Source of the DNA: CAZDXJ01 sp964509475
Lineage (GTDB): Bacteria > Pseudomonadota > Gammaproteobacteria > Methylococcales > Methylomonadaceae
Length of the DNA stretch: 53,667 nucleotides
Reading direction: 5' to 3'
Assembly: GCA_964509475.1 (NCBI GenBank)
Contig: CAZDXJ010000009.1
Span: forward strand, 1 to 53,667
Both the position numbers and the translations under genes were made by a program. Below the pieces are notes generated by a model. It saw nothing but the letters and a program-made list of their open reading frames with translations, had not been told where the DNA came from and did no database searches. Each line of letters opens with the position of its first letter. The first letter of the stretch is position 1. This document shows positions 24,344-33,088 of the stretch, in pieces.

Positions 24344-25189
24344 ATGGCAAAAAGTATATTTGAACATATCTCGGCTTTGTTCAACAGTCCGTGGCCAGGA
24401 TTTGATATCGAACCCGAACCCGAGGCAACAAAATCCGTTTCACCGGATGGCATGACCGGCGTGGAAAGATATTTGGCGAAAAAAGCGGAACAAGAAGCGC
24501 CACAACCAACGAGTGTAGAAAAATATCTGGCCCGACACGCTCAGTCAAAAGAACCGTCATCAGCTATGACAGGGGTGGAAAAATATTTGGCGAAACAGGC
24601 GGCATCTGCGCCGGTAAAAGTAACACCTGTGACCGGCGTAGAAAAATATCTGGCCAGGCAAGCTGCCTTATCGAAACAAAAGCCGGCAAAACCAGTAAGT
24701 AGTGTCGATAAATATCTTGCAAAAAAGGTGTCAGAAAAAAAAAATGTAGAACCGAGCGGGGTTGAGAAATATTTAGCCAAACAGACAACGCCTGTAAAAC
24801 CTGCCGCAGTTATTGTCAGCGACGAGACTGAAGCATCTGATTCTTCCTTGGAAGAACCGGCAGAGCCACAAGACACCGAACAACCGGAAACAAGTTCGCT
24901 TGCCGATGATCAATGTCCGCAAGACGGGAACATAATAGACGAGGTTGAAGCCGACAAAGCATCTGAAACGGTTGAGTTGTCAGAAGAAGCGAAAATACCT
25001 GATGTAATCGATCTTGCCGAAAATGCAACTCAGTGCCAGGCGGCCACGGCCAAAGGAACCCAATGTAAACGTACCACCCAGTTGACAACTCTGGAGCGCA
25101 CGATAAATAAACAAAAATATCGCTTCTCGGTTTGTAGTCAGCACAACACAAAAAACTTTAAACCCTTTTCAGGGGTTGTCCCGTCATGA
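24344..25189 (+). CDS. KYLA-repeat protein with C-terminal C-x-C-H zinc-binding-like motif
   Basis: The function of this 281-residue protein is not recognised. Residues 37-147 carry six copies of an eight-residue motif (consensus GVEKYLAK) at about 39, 58, 78, 99, 121 and 140, spaced by about 20 residues of Ala/Pro/Lys-rich linker. Residues 155-228 are acidic and low-complexity. The C-terminus has C231-x9-C241...C264-x2-H267 in the pattern CQAATAKGTQCKR...CSQH, which resembles small C-terminal zinc-binding modules of the DUF5763 type. There is no signal peptide or membrane segment. The layout suggests a cytoplasmic scaffold: short linear motifs bind a partner many times, while the Cys/His module anchors or binds nucleic acid. 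It stands alone with its own promoter and terminator. Confidence 0.75.
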   Translation: MAKSIFEHISALFNSPWPGFDIEPEPEATKSVSPDGMTGVERYLAKKAEQEAPQPTSVEKYLARHAQSKEPSSAMTGVEKYLAKQAASAPVKVTPVTGVEKYLARQAALSKQKPAKPVSSVDKYLAKKVSEKKNVEPSGVEKYLAKQTTPVKPAAVIVSDETEASDSSLEEPAEPQDTEQPETSSLADDQCPQDGNIIDEVEADKASETVELSEEAKIPDVIDLAENATQCQAATAKGTQCKRTTQLTTLERTINKQKYRFSVCSQHNTKNFKPFSGVVPS

Positions 25190-25219
25190 GGGAGTGAACA
25201 ATTCAATATCGATGTGCTT

Positions 25220-25264
25220 ATAAGTTACTGGCAAATCACCCAAAGTCAGTTGCCAGTAACTTAT
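25220..25264. terminator. Bidirectional terminator
   Basis: A perfect 15-bp stem (25220-25234 with 25250-25264) with a 15-nt loop lies between the converging KYLA-repeat gene and the oxidoreductase. The bases after the stem on plus are TAAGAATTTT, so a weak U-rich tail exists on that side. Confidence 0.75.
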
Positions 25265-25272
25265 TAAGAATT

Positions 25273-26289
25273 TTAACCGATTCGAATATGATTGCCTTGT
25301 GTTACAGACTCCAGAGCAGAGACAATAACGCGGCAATTTGTTTTTGCATCCGCCAGGGACAGCCGGGGTTGGGTTTGATTTAATACACAATCGCTGAAAT
25401 GTTCGATTTCCAGCCGGAAATGGTTATTTAACGGCAATTTTTCCTCGCATTGTTGACCGCTTTCTGTCCACCAGGAAAGTATCGGTGTTTCCGTTTGTTT
25501 TGCCCAGACATTATGACATTTCAAACCACCTTTGCTGCCGATGATTTCATATTCGGCGCGGCGGGCGCGTTCAAAACTGTAATCAAACAACGCGTATTTG
25601 CCATCATCGAAATCAATAATGCCCGCACCACTGATATCGGAACCGCTGTCGGTATATTTAGCCATTGCGGTTACGGCTGATGGCATTGCACTGCCAAACG
25701 GCAGGCGGGCTGCATGAATGGCATAACAGCCAATATCCCACATTGCGCCACCACCCTGTGCTATCGAATCGGCTAACCGATACAAGCGTGCGGGCTGCAT
25801 CATAAACGAAAAACACGAACGTACGGAACGAACCTCGCCAATCAAGCCTGAATCGATCAATTCCTGAACGCGCGCATGTTGTGGATGAAAGCGGTACATA
25901 AAACCTTCCATTACCGTGACATTATATTGTTTGGCCGCTGATTCGATCACTTCTATGTCCGCCACCGTCAGTGCCATGGGTTTTTCGCATAAAACATGTT
26001 TGCCGTGTTCAATGGCGCGTAATGTCCATTCCGCATGTTCGCGGTTGGCCAGGGGAATATAAACGGCTTCTATGTTGTCGTCACCGAGTAATGATTCCGG
26101 GTGATTGTAAATTTTGACATTTTTTTGTTGTGGGGCATAACGGGCCAGGGTTTCTTCGGCAGCGCCGGGGCGGCGGCTGGCAATGGCCACCAACTCACTG
26201 TTCTTCGCTTCGACAATAGCGGGCATGAGTTGTTGATTGATACGTGCGGCGCCGAGTATGCCCCAACGGAGTTTGATTTGTTTAGCCAT
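25273..26289 (-). CDS. Gfo/Idh/MocA family oxidoreductase
   Basis: This 338-residue NAD(P)-dependent dehydrogenase has an N-terminal Rossmann fold (RWGILGAARINQ, G at 11, 13 region), the family EKPMA motif with its conserved lysine near residue 103, and a C-terminal alpha/beta substrate domain with GGGAMWDIGCYAIH containing the conserved D-x3-H catalytic pair. Members oxidise or reduce sugars, inositols and related polyols. There is no operon partner to suggest a substrate. It faces a strong terminator at its 3' end. Confidence 0.85.
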   Translation of the reverse strand: MAKQIKLRWGILGAARINQQLMPAIVEAKNSELVAIASRRPGAAEETLARYAPQQKNVKIYNHPESLLGDDNIEAVYIPLANREHAEWTLRAIEHGKHVLCEKPMALTVADIEVIESAAKQYNVTVMEGFMYRFHPQHARVQELIDSGLIGEVRSVRSCFSFMMQPARLYRLADSIAQGGGAMWDIGCYAIHAARLPFGSAMPSAVTAMAKYTDSGSDISGAGIIDFDDGKYALFDYSFERARRAEYEIIGSKGGLKCHNVWAKQTETPILSWWTESGQQCEEKLPLNNHFRLEIEHFSDCVLNQTQPRLSLADAKTNCRVIVSALESVTQGNHIRIG

Positions 26290-26602
26290 AGTTTTTTCAA
26301 TTGGAGTGGATAGCTTGTAGAATCCAAATTATACACGCAAAAACAAGCCTTTTTTATCAGAGTAAAGTAGGCCTGTTAATGGCCATCTAAACTGAACCCC
26401 TGGCATACAACAAAAATTGCCCCCCTTTAATCAAGCTGTGTTTTGAGCTGATTTGCTCCTTCATTCTATACATGATAAAGGCGACCGGATAATATCCCAT
26501 GCTAAAATTTCCCGGGAAAAACAAACAATCAACCTGATCGTTCGGTGTTTTTCAATTCCTTATTTCCGCAACAAAGCGCAGAAACAAGGAATCTTCAAAA
26601 AA
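26290..26602. other. 313-bp spacer holding an IS21-like terminal relic
   Basis: No gene is seen here. At 26374-26425 the sequence begins TGTTAATGGCCATC and continues with two staggered blocks (AACTGAACCCC and AAAATTGCCCCCC), the tandem-block style of IS21-family ends. Only one end is visible and no istA/istB frame remains, so this is at most a relic. The stretch from 26426 to 26602 shows no strong hairpin or coding frame. Confidence 0.4.
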
Positions 26603-27841
26603 CTAATCCCAGCTTAACGCGCCGCCGGTTTGGTATTCGGTTACCCGGGTTTCGAAAAAATTTTTCTCTTTTTTCAAATCCAGCACTTCACTCATCCAGG
26701 GGAATGGGTTGTTGGCACCTGGATATTGTTCGGGTAAACCGATCTGGCTGCAACGGCGGTTGGCGATGAATTGCAGGTATTCCTTGAACATGGGTGCGTT
26801 CAGACCCAGAATACCGCGCGGCATGGTGTCGTAGGCGTATTGGGTTTCGATCTCCACCGCATCACGGATCATGTTGACGATATCCTGTTTGAAGGTTTGT
26901 GACCACAGGTGGGGATTTTCCAGTTTGATTTGGTTTATGACATCGATACCAAAATTCATGTGCATCGATTCATCACGCAGAATGTACTGGAATTGTTCCG
27001 CCGTACCGGTCATTTTGTTGCGCCGTCCCATTGACAGAACCTGGGTGAAACCGACGTAAAAGAAGATACCTTCGAACACGACATAAAATGCGATCAATTC
27101 TTTCAACAATTTTTGATCGTTTTCTGGTGTGCCGGTGTGGAAATACGGATCGCTTAGATGTTGGGTAAAGGGCAGAGCCCATTCGGCTTTTCGGGCGACC
27201 GAGGGCAGTTCCCGGTACATATTGAAAATTTCACCTTCGTCCATGCCCAGTGATTCCACGACATATTGATAGGCGTGGGTATGCACCGCTTCCTCAAACG
27301 CCTGGCGCAGCAAATACTGGCGGCATTCCGGGTTGGTGATGTGACGGTAAACGGCCAGTACCAGATTGTTGGCGACCAATGAATCGGCGGTGGAAAAGAA
27401 ACCGAGATTGCGTTTGATAATAGTGCGTTCATCTTCGCTCAGGCCGTCGCGGCTTTTCCATAGGGCGATATCGGCGGTCATATTGATTTCCTGGGGCATC
27501 CAGTGATTGGCGCAGCCATCCAGGTATTTTTGCCAGGCCCAGTCGTATTTGAATGGCACAAGCTGGTTCAGATCGGCGCGGCAGTTGATAATTTTTTTAT
27601 CGTCCACCTGGATGCGCTTGGCGCCCATTTCAATATTTTCCAGGCCGGTACCGCTGAGATATTCTTCATGCAGGGGTTGCTCTGCCGTATCAGGATCGGG
27701 GTTGACTGTCGGCGCTTCACCTGCGGTTTTCATCAAATCTTCATTGTTTTGCAAGCCCATGCCTGGACGCACTTTTTCAGGTTGTTTGGGCAGGGTTTGG
27801 TTTTTTTTGATGCTTGCAAGGGGGTCGTTCCAGTTCAGCAT
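26603..27841 (-). CDS. nrdB: Class I ribonucleotide reductase beta subunit
   Basis: NrdB houses the dimetal-tyrosyl radical cofactor that starts ribonucleotide reduction in NrdA. In this 412-residue protein EEAVHTHAY contains the metal ligands E and H and, four residues after the H, the tyrosine equivalent to E. coli Tyr122. STADSLVANN holds the first carboxylate ligand (D84 equivalent), and RDESMHMNFG and EIETQYAY hold the later ones. The N-terminal 95 residues form an extension absent from E. coli NrdB. The start is preceded by AAGGAG. It lies 187 bp downstream of nrdA, separated by an inverted REP pair. Confidence 0.96.
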   Translation of the reverse strand: MLNWNDPLASIKKNQTLPKQPEKVRPGMGLQNNEDLMKTAGEAPTVNPDPDTAEQPLHEEYLSGTGLENIEMGAKRIQVDDKKIINCRADLNQLVPFKYDWAWQKYLDGCANHWMPQEINMTADIALWKSRDGLSEDERTIIKRNLGFFSTADSLVANNLVLAVYRHITNPECRQYLLRQAFEEAVHTHAYQYVVESLGMDEGEIFNMYRELPSVARKAEWALPFTQHLSDPYFHTGTPENDQKLLKELIAFYVVFEGIFFYVGFTQVLSMGRRNKMTGTAEQFQYILRDESMHMNFGIDVINQIKLENPHLWSQTFKQDIVNMIRDAVEIETQYAYDTMPRGILGLNAPMFKEYLQFIANRRCSQIGLPEQYPGANNPFPWMSEVLDLKKEKNFFETRVTEYQTGGALSWD

Positions 27842-27883
27842 GGTTGTTCTCCTTGGATTAAATAGGGGTGATTGTTATCCGGG

Positions 27884-28032
27884 GTACGGGCGTATGCGTA
27901 CGGTTCTTTCCGATTTCGTGGGGCAAACTCTATATTTGGCACTCGTTTGGGTATGCTTGGCACTGTATGTAGTGGTTATCCCACAAAGTCGGGAAGAGCC
28001 TTGCGTACGGGCGTATTGCAATACGCCCCTAC
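27884..28032. repeat. Inverted REP pair (REPIN-like) between nrdA and nrdB
   Basis: The right element contains a 28-bp near-perfect palindrome (28005-28032, GCGTATTGCAATACGC core). The left begins with GTACGGGCGTATGCGTACGG (27884-27903). Flanking arms 27902-27922 and 27980-28000 are inverted copies with 17 of 21 identities, so the entire segment can fold back. The palindrome contains the nrdA TAG stop codon (28029-28031). Related full palindromes are at 31415-31442 and 45074-45107. Confidence 0.75.
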
Positions 28033-30875
28033 TGACAAGCTTCGCATTCCGGATCGAGAATGGAGCAGACTTTTGCCGTTTCGGTTTCCTGGCTGATCTG
28101 TACCGCGTTGAGCTTGCCGTCCGCCAGCGTGCTTTTCTCGACATGGGTGGCACCCAGGCTGCGCAGATAATAGGTTGTTTTCAAACCACGCAACCAGGCC
28201 AGTTTATACAGGGCATCGAGTTTTTTGCCATTGGGCTCGGACATATACAGATTCAGCGATTGTCCTTGATCGATCCATTTTTGCCGTCTTGATGCCGCTT
28301 CGATCAGCCAGCCAGGTTCGATTTCAAACGCGGTTGCGTAACGCTGTTTGATGTCTTCGGGGATGCGTTTGATGTGTTGCACGCTGCCGTCATAATATTT
28401 CAGATCATTGATCATGACTTCATCCCAAAGATCACGCGCCTTGAGTTCTTCCACCAGGTAAGGATTGACCACGGTAAATTCACCGGATAAATTGGATTTG
28501 ACGAACAGGTTTTGATAGGTCGGTTCAATTGATTGCGAAACCCCGCAAATATTAGATATTGTCGCGGTTGGTGCAATCGCCATGGTGTTGGAATTGCGCA
28601 GTCCCACGGTTTTGATACGTTCCCGGAGGGTTTCCCATTCCAGTGTCTGGGATCGATCTTGTTGTAAAAATTCACCCCGGCTTTGCTGTAACAGCTCAAT
28701 CGAGTCAATCGGCAGGATGCCACGCTGCCATAACGATCCCTTGAAAGTTGAATAAGGGCCGCGTTCTTCGGCCAGATCACTGGAGGCCTGCAAGGCGAAA
28801 TAACTGACCGCTTCCATGGAACGGTCGGCGAATTCAACCGCGTCTTCGGAGCTGTAAGCCATGTTCATTTTGTACAAGGCGTCCTGAAAACCCATAATGC
28901 CCAGGCCAACCGGCCGATGGCGCAGATTGGCGCGGCGTGCCTGCGGCACGCTGTAGAAATTATAGTCAATGACGTTATCCAGCATACGCATCGCGGTATG
29001 GATGGTTTTTTTCAACTTGGTCAAATCCAGTCCATCGGCATGGGTGTGGGCGGCCAGGTTGACCGAACCCAGATTGCAAACGGCGATTTCATGATCCGAG
29101 GTGTTCAGGGTGATTTCGGTACACAGATTGGAACTGTGCACAGTGCCGGTATGCTGCTGCGGTGAGCGCAGATTGCACGGATCCTTGAAGGTGATCCAGG
29201 GATGGCCGGTTTCGAACAACATGGACAGCATTTTGCGCCATAAGGTCAGCGCCGGAATGCGTTTGAAATTGACGATCTCACCGCGTTCGGCTTTGGCTTC
29301 ATAATCGGTATAGGCTTTTTCAAATTCCAGGCCGTACAGATCATGTAAATCCGGGACTTCTTCCGGCGAGAACAAGGTCCATTCTGCTTCCTCGGCTACG
29401 CGTTTCATAAACAGATCCGGAACCCAGTTGGCGGTGTTCATATCGTGGGTGCGCCGGCGGTCATCGCCGGTGTTTTTGCGTAAATCGAGAAATTCCTCGA
29501 TATCCAGATGCCAGGTTTCCAGGTAGGCGCACATGGCGCCTTTACGCTTTCCTCCTTGATTGACTGCGACCGCCGTATCATTGGCGACCTTGAGGAAGGG
29601 TACCACACCCTGACTTTTGCCATTGGTGCCTTTGATATGCGCACCCATTGCCCGCACCCGGGTCCAGTCGTTGCCCAGGCCGCCGGCGTATTTGGACAGC
29701 AGGGCATCGTCCTTGATGGCGCTGAAGATACCATCCAAATTATCGGGGATCGTGGTCAAATAACAGGACGACAATTGTGGGCGCAGGGTTCCGGAATTGA
29801 ACAGGGTGGGCGTCGAACTCATGAAATCGAAGCTGGACAGCAAATCGTAAAATTCAATAGCACGCTCTTCCCGATCGATTTCGTTGATGGCCAGGCCCAT
29901 GGCCACACGCATGAAAAATGCTTGCGGCAGTTCAAAGCGGTTTTCCTGGTAATGAATGAAATAACGATCATACAGGGTCTGCAGGCCGAGATAATTAAAT
30001 TGTAAATCCCGTTCCGGTTTCAGGGCTTTACCCAGCCGGTTCAGATCATATTGGGTCAGGGCCGGATCGAGTAATTCCAGATCGACACCACGCCGGATAT
30101 AATCGGAGAAATATTCGGTATAGCTCGTGTCCATTTGTACGGATTTACCGTTCGCTAAAAACTCCCAGGCTTCGCGGCGCATGGTGTGTAATAAAAAGCG
30201 GGCGGCGACATAGGAATATTGCGGTTCTTTTTCAATCTGGGTACGGGCGCTCATAACCAGAGTCGGGGAAATTTCTTTTTCGGATACGCCGTCGAACAAA
30301 TTGCGCAGGGTTTCATTAAACAGCAGTTCTTGATCGACATCAGGCAGATTCTGGCAACCCTCGCTGATGATTCGCCGCAAGCCTGCAATATCCAGCGGTT
30401 TACTTACACCTTCAGCGGTGGTGACATGCAATACCGTTTCAGCGGATTGGTTTTTGTTTTTTTCGGCTTCAGCACGCAGACGGGCGTGTTCTTCCCGATA
30501 CAGGACATAGGCGCGGGCGACTTTATGGTGTTCGCTGCGCATCAAAGCCAGTTCCACTTGATCCTGAATATCTTCGATATGCACGGTACCGCCACCGATC
30601 AACCGCCGGGTCAAGGCTTTGGTGATTTGTTCGGTTAATTCTGCCACCGTATCGTGGATACGGCCGCTGGCGGCAGCGTTGCCGCCTTCCACGGCCAGAA
30701 AGGATTTGGTGATGGCAACGGAAATTTTACCCGCATCAAATGCGGTGACTTTGCCATTCCGTCGAATGACCCGTACTTCACCGGGCATGAAGGCTTTTAT
30801 ATCCGGTGCTGGATCGGTTTCAATTGGTGCAATGGCCTGTTCTGTCATTTCAGCGATAAGTGATTCAGATTCCAT
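28029..30875 (-). CDS. nrdA: Class I ribonucleotide reductase alpha subunit
   Basis: NrdA reduces ribonucleoside diphosphates. The 948-residue protein starts with an ATP-cone regulatory domain (about residues 30-125, VRVIRRNGKVTAFDAGKIS), with a weaker second cone-like segment following. Catalytic features are SSNLCTEI (radical cysteine and glutamate), CNLGSVNLA, the radical-transfer tyrosines near TTYYLRSLG, and the C-terminal redox pair CEAC in PECEACQ. The ATG at 30875 has GGAGGAAAA immediately before it; a longer TTG-type start at 30917 lacks this. Its last codons overlap a REP palindrome. Two NrdR boxes upstream indicate repression by NrdR. Confidence 0.96.
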   Translation of the reverse strand: MESESLIAEMTEQAIAPIETDPAPDIKAFMPGEVRVIRRNGKVTAFDAGKISVAITKSFLAVEGGNAAASGRIHDTVAELTEQITKALTRRLIGGGTVHIEDIQDQVELALMRSEHHKVARAYVLYREEHARLRAEAEKNKNQSAETVLHVTTAEGVSKPLDIAGLRRIISEGCQNLPDVDQELLFNETLRNLFDGVSEKEISPTLVMSARTQIEKEPQYSYVAARFLLHTMRREAWEFLANGKSVQMDTSYTEYFSDYIRRGVDLELLDPALTQYDLNRLGKALKPERDLQFNYLGLQTLYDRYFIHYQENRFELPQAFFMRVAMGLAINEIDREERAIEFYDLLSSFDFMSSTPTLFNSGTLRPQLSSCYLTTIPDNLDGIFSAIKDDALLSKYAGGLGNDWTRVRAMGAHIKGTNGKSQGVVPFLKVANDTAVAVNQGGKRKGAMCAYLETWHLDIEEFLDLRKNTGDDRRRTHDMNTANWVPDLFMKRVAEEAEWTLFSPEEVPDLHDLYGLEFEKAYTDYEAKAERGEIVNFKRIPALTLWRKMLSMLFETGHPWITFKDPCNLRSPQQHTGTVHSSNLCTEITLNTSDHEIAVCNLGSVNLAAHTHADGLDLTKLKKTIHTAMRMLDNVIDYNFYSVPQARRANLRHRPVGLGIMGFQDALYKMNMAYSSEDAVEFADRSMEAVSYFALQASSDLAEERGPYSTFKGSLWQRGILPIDSIELLQQSRGEFLQQDRSQTLEWETLRERIKTVGLRNSNTMAIAPTATISNICGVSQSIEPTYQNLFVKSNLSGEFTVVNPYLVEELKARDLWDEVMINDLKYYDGSVQHIKRIPEDIKQRYATAFEIEPGWLIEAASRRQKWIDQGQSLNLYMSEPNGKKLDALYKLAWLRGLKTTYYLRSLGATHVEKSTLADGKLNAVQISQETETAKVCSILDPECEACQ

Positions 30876-30998
30876 TTTTCCTCCGGTAAACGTTGGGTTA
30901 GCGTATTTTTCTGGCATGCTACTGAGTTAAGCAATCGGTATAAAAAACCGGCTGATATTGCTGAACGGCATGTACCGCGGGTTGCGGTTTATGTATTT

Positions 30999-31012
30999 GC
31001 ATAGGCCTATGC
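30999..31012. promoter_or_regulatory. Palindrome in the nrdA leader
   Basis: GCATAGGCCTATGC is a perfect 14-bp palindrome just downstream of the predicted nrdA transcription start. It may be an operator or an mRNA hairpin. Confidence 0.35.
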
Positions 31013-31023
31013 TGTTAGGGGTA

Positions 31024-31074
31024 ATTATACATCATATTGTGTTTTTTGATATTTGGAAGCACAATATAATGTGT
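31024..31074 (-). promoter_or_regulatory. nrdA: nrdA promoter with paired NrdR boxes
   Basis: Two NrdR-type boxes (TACATCATATTGTGTT at 31028-31043; GCACAATATAATGTGT at 31059-31074) have centres 31 bp apart, three helical turns, the usual NrdR arrangement. A TATAAT -10 on the minus strand (31024-31029) overlaps the first box, so NrdR binding would block initiation. The rest of this 563-bp gap (31075-31399) shows no gene. Confidence 0.75.
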
Positions 31075-31414
31075 ATTGTGTTGTTTAAAAGCTGTGGATA
31101 AGTTGTGTTGAAAATAACTGTTTTGCCGTTATTTCAAGGCTCTTGAGAGCTGAAAAAAAAATTGTACAGGAAGGGAAAATTTATCTATTTGTGGCGGTAT
31201 CGGTTGCCGTCAAGCAATAGTCATACCGTTCTTGTTTTTATAAATGGGTAAAGTCGATGGCAGTCCGTGTAACACGATGACGCTTCTCCACCAAGTCCAT
31301 GGCGGAATGACGGGTTTTATAAAAGGCAGAATTACCTGCTCAAACTAACCGGCTCAAATGGTGGCTAGCGCTGTTATCAATGATTACCTTGCTTCTTTTG
31401 TACGGGCGTATTGC

Positions 31415-31442
31415 GTACGGGCGTATTGCAATACGCCCCTAC
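31415..31442. repeat. REP-like palindrome at the CHAD gene stop codon
   Basis: A 28-bp palindrome (one mismatched pair) matches 28005-28032, preceded by an extra half-copy at 31400-31414 (GTACGGGCGTATTGC). The palindrome contains the TAG stop (31439-31441) of the CHAD gene. Confidence 0.75.
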
Positions 31443-32968
31443 GCTGAATTGGAGAACAGATTTTCAATGTGCTTGTTTTTGGCTTGTTTAAAGTCTGTAA
31501 AACGCGATGAGAAATCATTACGCGCCTGTAACCGGCGCGTTTCCAGATTTTGTACCAGTACCCCCATTGCCAGGAATGTGTCAACCGGTACATGGTCCGA
31601 TAACATCTGTTCAGCAAAACTTTTCAGCGTGATCTGCTGAATTTGATAATCGTGGAAATTGCCCAAAACTTCCTGGAAATCTTTCAATGCCTTAATCAAG
31701 GGCTGAATGGATTGTTCAGGATACAGGGTCTGAAAAAATTCCATCAAATAACGTAATTTTTTGCAAAGTTTTCTTAAATCATGCAAGCTTTCAGCCGGGC
31801 TGTTGTCGGTAATGCGGTTGCCCATTCGTAAAATCTGCTGATAGCATTTCCAGATTCGCCGGTCGGATAATTGTTTAATGGGCCGCCGTGCATTTTGCGG
31901 CGTTGGTTTTTTTGGCACGGGTTTGAGCAAAAAACGTTCCCATGTTGCAAGCGTCGATAAATAATGCTCCGATTGCAGCTTTTTCGCCAATTTCCGTTGG
32001 GCGGCTTTTTGTTTTTCGGCAATACATTCATATAGAGGCTCCAGCGCCCCGCTCAAGCTGGCAGGCACGTTGTTTCGGTAATTTTCGAAGTTCAGTAAAT
32101 AAACGTCCAAATCCCGGGTTGGGCCGGTAATCTGTCCAAGCCAGGAAAAATATTCCGCATATAATGCCTTGATATCATCTGGAAAAATGTGTTTCAATTG
32201 ACTTAAACCAGAGCGGGTTTTGCGTACAGCCACGCGGAAATCATGTAAAAATTCGCTATCGATATTGGCGATGATCCCGGCCTCGTTGGCTTTGATTATC
32301 GTCAATAAATGCCTGAAAACATATTTCCCGGCCATATCGGCGCGCATGTCGGGAGCAAGCTCGATATGCAGTTTTGATGAATAATCCTTTGGCTTGCGGC
32401 CTTGCAATTTGAGATATTCTTTTAAAAGACTCGGAGCGGCTGGTTTTAAGTACAGGGATTTTTCCAATATTACACGCATATGTTCTGCTTTTTTTTCGTA
32501 TCCCTGCAGAGGTTTCAGAATAATCCGGTTGGACACCCATTCATGTTCTTCGATGATCAGATGGACTACGGTTTTTTGTTCTTTGTCGAGAATATTGATC
32601 CGGCAGGTTTGATTGGGTAATGTACCGATGCTCAATAAAGCGCGTATTGACAGCGGAGTTGCCAATGCGGATTTGATCAAGGGATCGGTGAATTGATTGA
32701 CAAATTCTGGAACTTCCTGCATGTTGGCGCTTGCTATTGTTTTTCCGGACAGGCGGTTGTAAATCGTCAGGCAAGAGGTGGTGCTGGACTGGTTGAGTTC
32801 ACAAATCAGATTGGCGTGATACAAACGCCAGTCGAAGCTGTCGTAAAAGCTTTTCAAGGCAAACTGCTGGGCCGCAATTTGTACTCTTGCATATTGACTT
32901 AATCTATCCAAAAATTTTGTAACAGACAGATTTTCAGGTAATTCAAAATGTAAGGGTGTGCTTGGCAT
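31439..32968 (-). CDS. CHAD domain-containing protein
   Basis: This 509-residue protein carries a CHAD domain (conserved histidine alpha-helical domain) over roughly residues 210-490, with FLHDFRVAVRKTRSGL, GPTRDLDVYL and SLHDLRKLCKKLRYLMEFF, the histidine/lysine-rich helices that bind polyphosphate in characterised members. The first 190 residues look like a degenerate CYTH-type region (ELNQSS...LTIYNRLSG...) but lack the full ExExK signature. A role in polyphosphate binding is likely but not shown. It is divergent from sixA with 120 bp between. Confidence 0.85.
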   Translation of the reverse strand: MPSTPLHFELPENLSVTKFLDRLSQYARVQIAAQQFALKSFYDSFDWRLYHANLICELNQSSTTSCLTIYNRLSGKTIASANMQEVPEFVNQFTDPLIKSALATPLSIRALLSIGTLPNQTCRINILDKEQKTVVHLIIEEHEWVSNRIILKPLQGYEKKAEHMRVILEKSLYLKPAAPSLLKEYLKLQGRKPKDYSSKLHIELAPDMRADMAGKYVFRHLLTIIKANEAGIIANIDSEFLHDFRVAVRKTRSGLSQLKHIFPDDIKALYAEYFSWLGQITGPTRDLDVYLLNFENYRNNVPASLSGALEPLYECIAEKQKAAQRKLAKKLQSEHYLSTLATWERFLLKPVPKKPTPQNARRPIKQLSDRRIWKCYQQILRMGNRITDNSPAESLHDLRKLCKKLRYLMEFFQTLYPEQSIQPLIKALKDFQEVLGNFHDYQIQQITLKSFAEQMLSDHVPVDTFLAMGVLVQNLETRRLQARNDFSSRFTDFKQAKNKHIENLFSNSA

Positions 32969-33088
32969 ACTTGATTATGACAAAAAATGTGCAGCAAGAA
33001 AAAGCTTGTACGGATGCAAAATAAAGATAATAGCACGCGGGTAAATGGATAGATTACAATTTAGTGAACTTTCCAGGTTAAACGACGG

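Noticed and set aside
24344..25189. CRISPR-like or tandem DNA repeat in the KYLA gene
   Set aside because: The periodicity is at protein level with varied codons and spacers; the DNA is not a regular repeat array.
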